Below, piece by piece: positions 62,841-64,000 of a DNA stretch of 64,000 nucleotides. Under the pieces are notes generated by a model. That model searched no databases, was not told the origin of the DNA, and saw only the letters and a list, made by a program, of their open reading frames with translations. A program made the translations under genes and the position numbers. The stretch covers positions 1 through 64,000 of the forward strand of contig NZ_JAKEIP010000019.1 in assembly GCF_021474425.1 (NCBI RefSeq). The letters run 5' to 3'. Origin of the DNA: Streptomyces muensis. Its GTDB lineage: Bacteria; Actinomycetota; Actinomycetes; Streptomycetales; Streptomycetaceae. The stretch's first letter is position 1. Each line of letters starts with the position of its first letter.

Positions 62841-64000
62841 TCAGTCCTGCCCGGCGATCCGCGCCAGCCGCCGTGCCTCGTCCCGCGTCGAGCGGGCGAC
62901 GGCGTCCTCGTCGACCGTGAGGAGCCGTCCGTGCTCCACGATCTGCCGGCCGTCGACGAACGACGCCGTGACCGGGGCCGCGGCGCCGAAGACCAGCGCG
63001 GTCACCGGGTCGGCGATGGAGGCGTGGGCGAGGGTGTCCAGCTTCCACAGCACGAGGTCGGCCAGCTTGCCCGGCTCCAGCGAGCCGATCTCGGCGGCGC
63101 GGCCGAGGACCTGGGCGCCGCCGTAGGTGCCGAGCCGCAGCGCCTGGCGGGCGTTCAGGGCGGCCTCGCGGTGGGCGCCGAGGCGGTTGATGAGGAGCGC
63201 GTTGCGCAGTTCGGTGTGCAGTTCGCCGGACTCGTTGGAGGCGGTGCCGTCGACGCCGAGGCCGACCGGGATGCCGGCCGCGAGCATGTCGGGGACGCGG
63301 GCGATACCGGCGGCGAGGCGGGCGTTGGAGGAGGGGCAGTGGGCGACGCCGGTCTTCGTGCGGGCGAAGGCGGCGATGTCGGAGTCGTTCATGTGGACGC
63401 AGTGCGCCATCCACACGTCCTCGCCGAGCCAGCCGGTGGACTCGAAGTAGTCGGTCGGGCCCATGCCGAACAGCTCGTGGCAGAACTTCTCCTCCTCCAC
63501 GGTCTCCGAACCGTGGGTGTGCATGCGCACGCCGAGGCGGCGGGCCAGCTCGGCGCCCTGCCGGAGGAGCTCGGTGGAGATGGAGAAGGGGGAGCAGGGG
63601 GCGACGGCGACCTGGGTCATCGCGTCGAAGGAGGCGTCGTGGTGCTGCCTGACGGTCTCCTCGGTCCCGGCGAGCGCGTCTTCGAGGGTCTCGACGGCGA
63701 AGTCCGGCGGCAGTCCGCCGTCCTTCTCGCTGCGGTCCATGGAGCCGCGGGCGAGCGTGAAGCGGACGCCCATGTCACGGGCGGCGCCGATGATGGCGCC
63801 GGAGAGGTCGCCGGAGCCCTTCGGGTGGACGTAGTGGTGGTCCATGGCGGTGGTCACGCCACCGCGGGCCATCATCGCCAGCGAGCCCTGCGCGGCCGCG
63901 CGCACCATCGGCTCGTCGATGCGCGCCCAGGTCGGGTAGAGGGCGACCAGCCAGTCGAAGAGGTTGTGGTCCGTGGCCAGACCCCGGGTGATCCACTGGT
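62841..64000 (-). CDS. 8-oxoguanine deaminase/atrazine chlorohydrolase-like amidohydrolase (partial)
   Basis: At least 386 residues are present and the 5' end lies beyond the window. The family signature is MDHHYVHPKGSGDLSGAI, the metal His in MHTHGSETVEEE, AHCVHM, THCPSSN-like VAHCPSSNARLAAG and GVDGTASNESGELHTELRNA with the catalytic Asp. It ends with a normal C-terminal strand. Members convert 8-oxoguanine, or related purines or triazines, by hydrolysis. The permease gene 220 bases downstream on the same strand strengthens a purine role. The first metal-binding H-x-H and the start codon are outside the window. Confidence 0.88.
   Translation of the reverse strand, partial: QWITRGLATDHNLFDWLVALYPTWARIDEPMVRAAAQGSLAMMARGGVTTAMDHHYVHPKGSGDLSGAIIGAARDMGVRFTLARGSMDRSEKDGGLPPDFAVETLEDALAGTEETVRQHHDASFDAMTQVAVAPCSPFSISTELLRQGAELARRLGVRMHTHGSETVEEEKFCHELFGMGPTDYFESTGWLGEDVWMAHCVHMNDSDIAAFARTKTGVAHCPSSNARLAAGIARVPDMLAAGIPVGLGVDGTASNESGELHTELRNALLINRLGAHREAALNARQALRLGTYGGAQVLGRAAEIGSLEPGKLADLVLWKLDTLAHASIADPVTALVFGAAAPVTASFVDGRQIVEHGRLLTVDEDAVARSTRDEARRLARIAGQD

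Noticed and set aside
1..64000. Prophage, integrative element or transposon
   Set aside because: No integrase, recombinase, transposase, terminal inverted repeats or att-like duplication was seen.

Overview
This is high-GC actinobacterial DNA, almost certainly a Streptomyces chromosome arm. It has dense genes with GTG/TTG starts, many secreted proteins, GTGA/ATGA start-stop overlaps, a spore-associated-protein-like gene, and an allantoin/malate synthase neighbourhood like the one in S. coelicolor. No rRNA, tRNA, CRISPR array, integrase or transposase was seen. A lower-GC islet lies around 25.88-26.30 kb.

Layout. 0.1-4 kb: sugar (inositol-like) metabolism with a ROK kinase, GntR regulator and Gfo/Idh/MocA dehydrogenase, plus two matching operator candidates. 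4-9.2 kb: a P450, a two-component system, a guanyl-specific RNase and a VOC protein. 9.3-11.1 kb: a sugar-phosphate isomerase and a LacI regulator, head to head and both missing their 5' ends. 11.4-15 kb: a P450/ferredoxin/reductase/SDR operon. 15-16 kb: a decayed kinase-regulator composite. 16-24.3 kb: DHFR-like and SDR genes, then ureide/glyoxylate metabolism (allantoicase, allantoinase, IclR regulator, MocA-like transferase, malate synthase), with an apparent IclR operator inside two promoter spacers. 24.3-26.3 kb: an Rdx protein, a HipA-like kinase, a DUF5132-like protein and an unknown gene.

26.3-37.9 kb holds a compact NRPS operon: a C-A-T-C-A-T-R synthetase, an ABC exporter with an HMA-like N-terminal domain, an MbtH protein and an acyl-CoA dehydrogenase that carries a TTA codon. 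The reductase release domain and an acidic second A-domain pocket point to an acylated dipeptide aldehyde, perhaps an argininal protease inhibitor. This is the best candidate for an undescribed product. A molybdenum hydroxylase subunit with a gutted 2Fe-2S partner follows (38.1-40.5 kb), then two divergent NIS siderophore synthetases (40.6-43.8 kb).

43.8-53.2 kb: a VWA-domain secreted pair, an HxlR regulator facing an alanine-type aminotransferase across twin operators, a two-gene locus whose proteins share an ungapped GNQA motif, a phosphatase, a thioesterase and a SapA-like protein. 53.3-55.1 kb: a second scar where a GMC oxidoreductase and a TPP enzyme, head to head, both lost their N-termini. 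55-64 kb: DeoR/MFS, a flavin oxidoreductase, a HAD protein, a receptor Ser/Thr kinase, a DEDDh exonuclease, and a nucleobase permease beside an 8-oxoguanine-deaminase-like gene that leaves the window.

A recurring theme is deletion scarring. Four loci (about 10.19, 15.0-16.0, 40.36-40.53 and 53.56 kb) look like internal deletions with otherwise well-preserved flanks. Two of them share the same head-to-head double-decapitation geometry.
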